From assembly GCA_021199395.1 (NCBI GenBank), contig JAJQIE010000098.1, positions 1 to 6,191 of the forward strand: DNA of 6,191 bases, read 5' to 3'. Under the pieces are notes generated by a model. The model saw only the letters and a list, made by a program, of their open reading frames with translations. It had not been told where the DNA came from and ran no database searches. Origin of the DNA: Lachnospiraceae bacterium. GTDB taxonomy: Bacteria; Bacillota; Clostridia; Lachnospirales; Lachnospiraceae. Shown in pieces: positions 5,963-6,191 of the stretch. The position numbers and the translations under genes were made by a program. Each line of letters begins with the position of its first letter. Position 1 is the stretch's first letter.

Positions 5963-6056
5963 TTAATTCTCCCCCTGAACGATAATCGGACCCCTGGGCG
6001 TTCAAACCATTATTATCAGTATATGAGGGCATTCGTGAAAATAGAACCCGGATTCA
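5963..6056 (-). promoter_or_regulatory. dnaB to MerR-like gene interval with possible weak promoter
   Basis: This 94-bp gap is AT-rich near 6011-6024, where the minus strand offers TATACT (6023-6018) and GATAAT (6017-6012) as -10-like elements; neither has a good -35. A GAACG/CGTTC inverted repeat (5977-5981, 5999-6003) sits between these and the ribosome-binding site (GGGGGAG, 5975-5969). I see no T-tailed terminator after dnaB, so read-through from dnaB is possible. Confidence 0.3.
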
Positions 6057-6191
6057 CTACTTCTTCATATTCGCGAACTTTGTAAACCGTGGCAGCCAGG
6101 CCAGCTCGACCGTTCCGATCGGGCCGTTCCTCTGCTTGGCAATAATAACCTCCGCCACATCCTTTTTCTGTGTATCATGATTGTAATAATC
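6057..6191 (-). CDS. dnaB: Replicative DNA helicase DnaB, C-terminal fragment
   Basis: Only the last 44 codons and a TAG stop (6059-6057) lie in the window; the gene continues to the right. The reading frame gives DYYNHDTQKKDVAEVIIAKQ, then RNGPIGTVELAWLPRFTKFA and NMKK. This is the highly characteristic C-terminus of bacterial DnaB, with the conserved AEVIIAKQRNGPxGTVEL segment of the RecA-like ATPase domain. DnaB is the hexameric ring helicase that unwinds DNA at the replication fork. The gene anchors the right end of the window in the core chromosome. Confidence 0.95.
   Translation of the reverse strand, partial: DYYNHDTQKKDVAEVIIAKQRNGPIGTVELAWLPRFTKFANMKK

Overview
The window looks like a chromosomal segment of a strictly anaerobic low-GC-phylum Gram-positive, most likely a Lachnospiraceae-type Clostridia (Blautia/Roseburia/Eubacterium-like). 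This rests on the clostridial 2[4Fe-4S] ferredoxin, the DUF1858 redox-disulfide protein, strong AGGAGG ribosome-binding sites, the dnaB tail followed by a MerR-like gene, and a cytosolic GH2 hydrolase plus xylulokinase typical of gut saccharolytic Firmicutes. The taxonomic call is inference from protein character, not from a search.

Layout from left to right. All genes are on the minus strand except the ferredoxin. 1-1272 is xylulokinase (xylB), with its C-terminus cut off by the window edge. 1371-2450 is a diacylglycerol-kinase-family lipid kinase with an unusual acidic C-terminal tail. 2515-4314 is a GH2 glycoside hydrolase with a GTG start and a very strong Shine-Dalgarno. 4315-4513 is a leader/terminator region rich in mutually exclusive inverted repeats. 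4514-4726 is a DUF1858 CxxC protein. 4727-4970 is a divergent promoter region. 4971-5141 (+) is a 56-aa two-cluster ferredoxin. 5152-5200 is a hairpin shared by two convergent genes. 5204-5962 is a MerR-type DNA-binding protein with five in-frame 36-bp repeats. 6057-6191 is the last 44 codons of the replicative helicase dnaB.

The GH2, lipid kinase and xylB genes run in one direction with gaps of 64 and 98 bp and no clear terminators between them, so they may be co-transcribed. GH2 and XylB fit sugar release followed by pentulose phosphorylation; the lipid kinase fits less obviously. The ferredoxin and DUF1858 genes diverge from a 244-bp AT-rich region with a plausible sigma-A-like promoter in each direction, suggesting a small redox module.

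Most of the window is ordinary core or accessory metabolism. The features most worth a second look are the 12-residue tandem repeat inside the MerR-like protein and the alternative RNA structures in front of the GH2 gene. I see no CRISPR array, transposon, tRNA or rRNA, and no clear previously undescribed multi-gene system.
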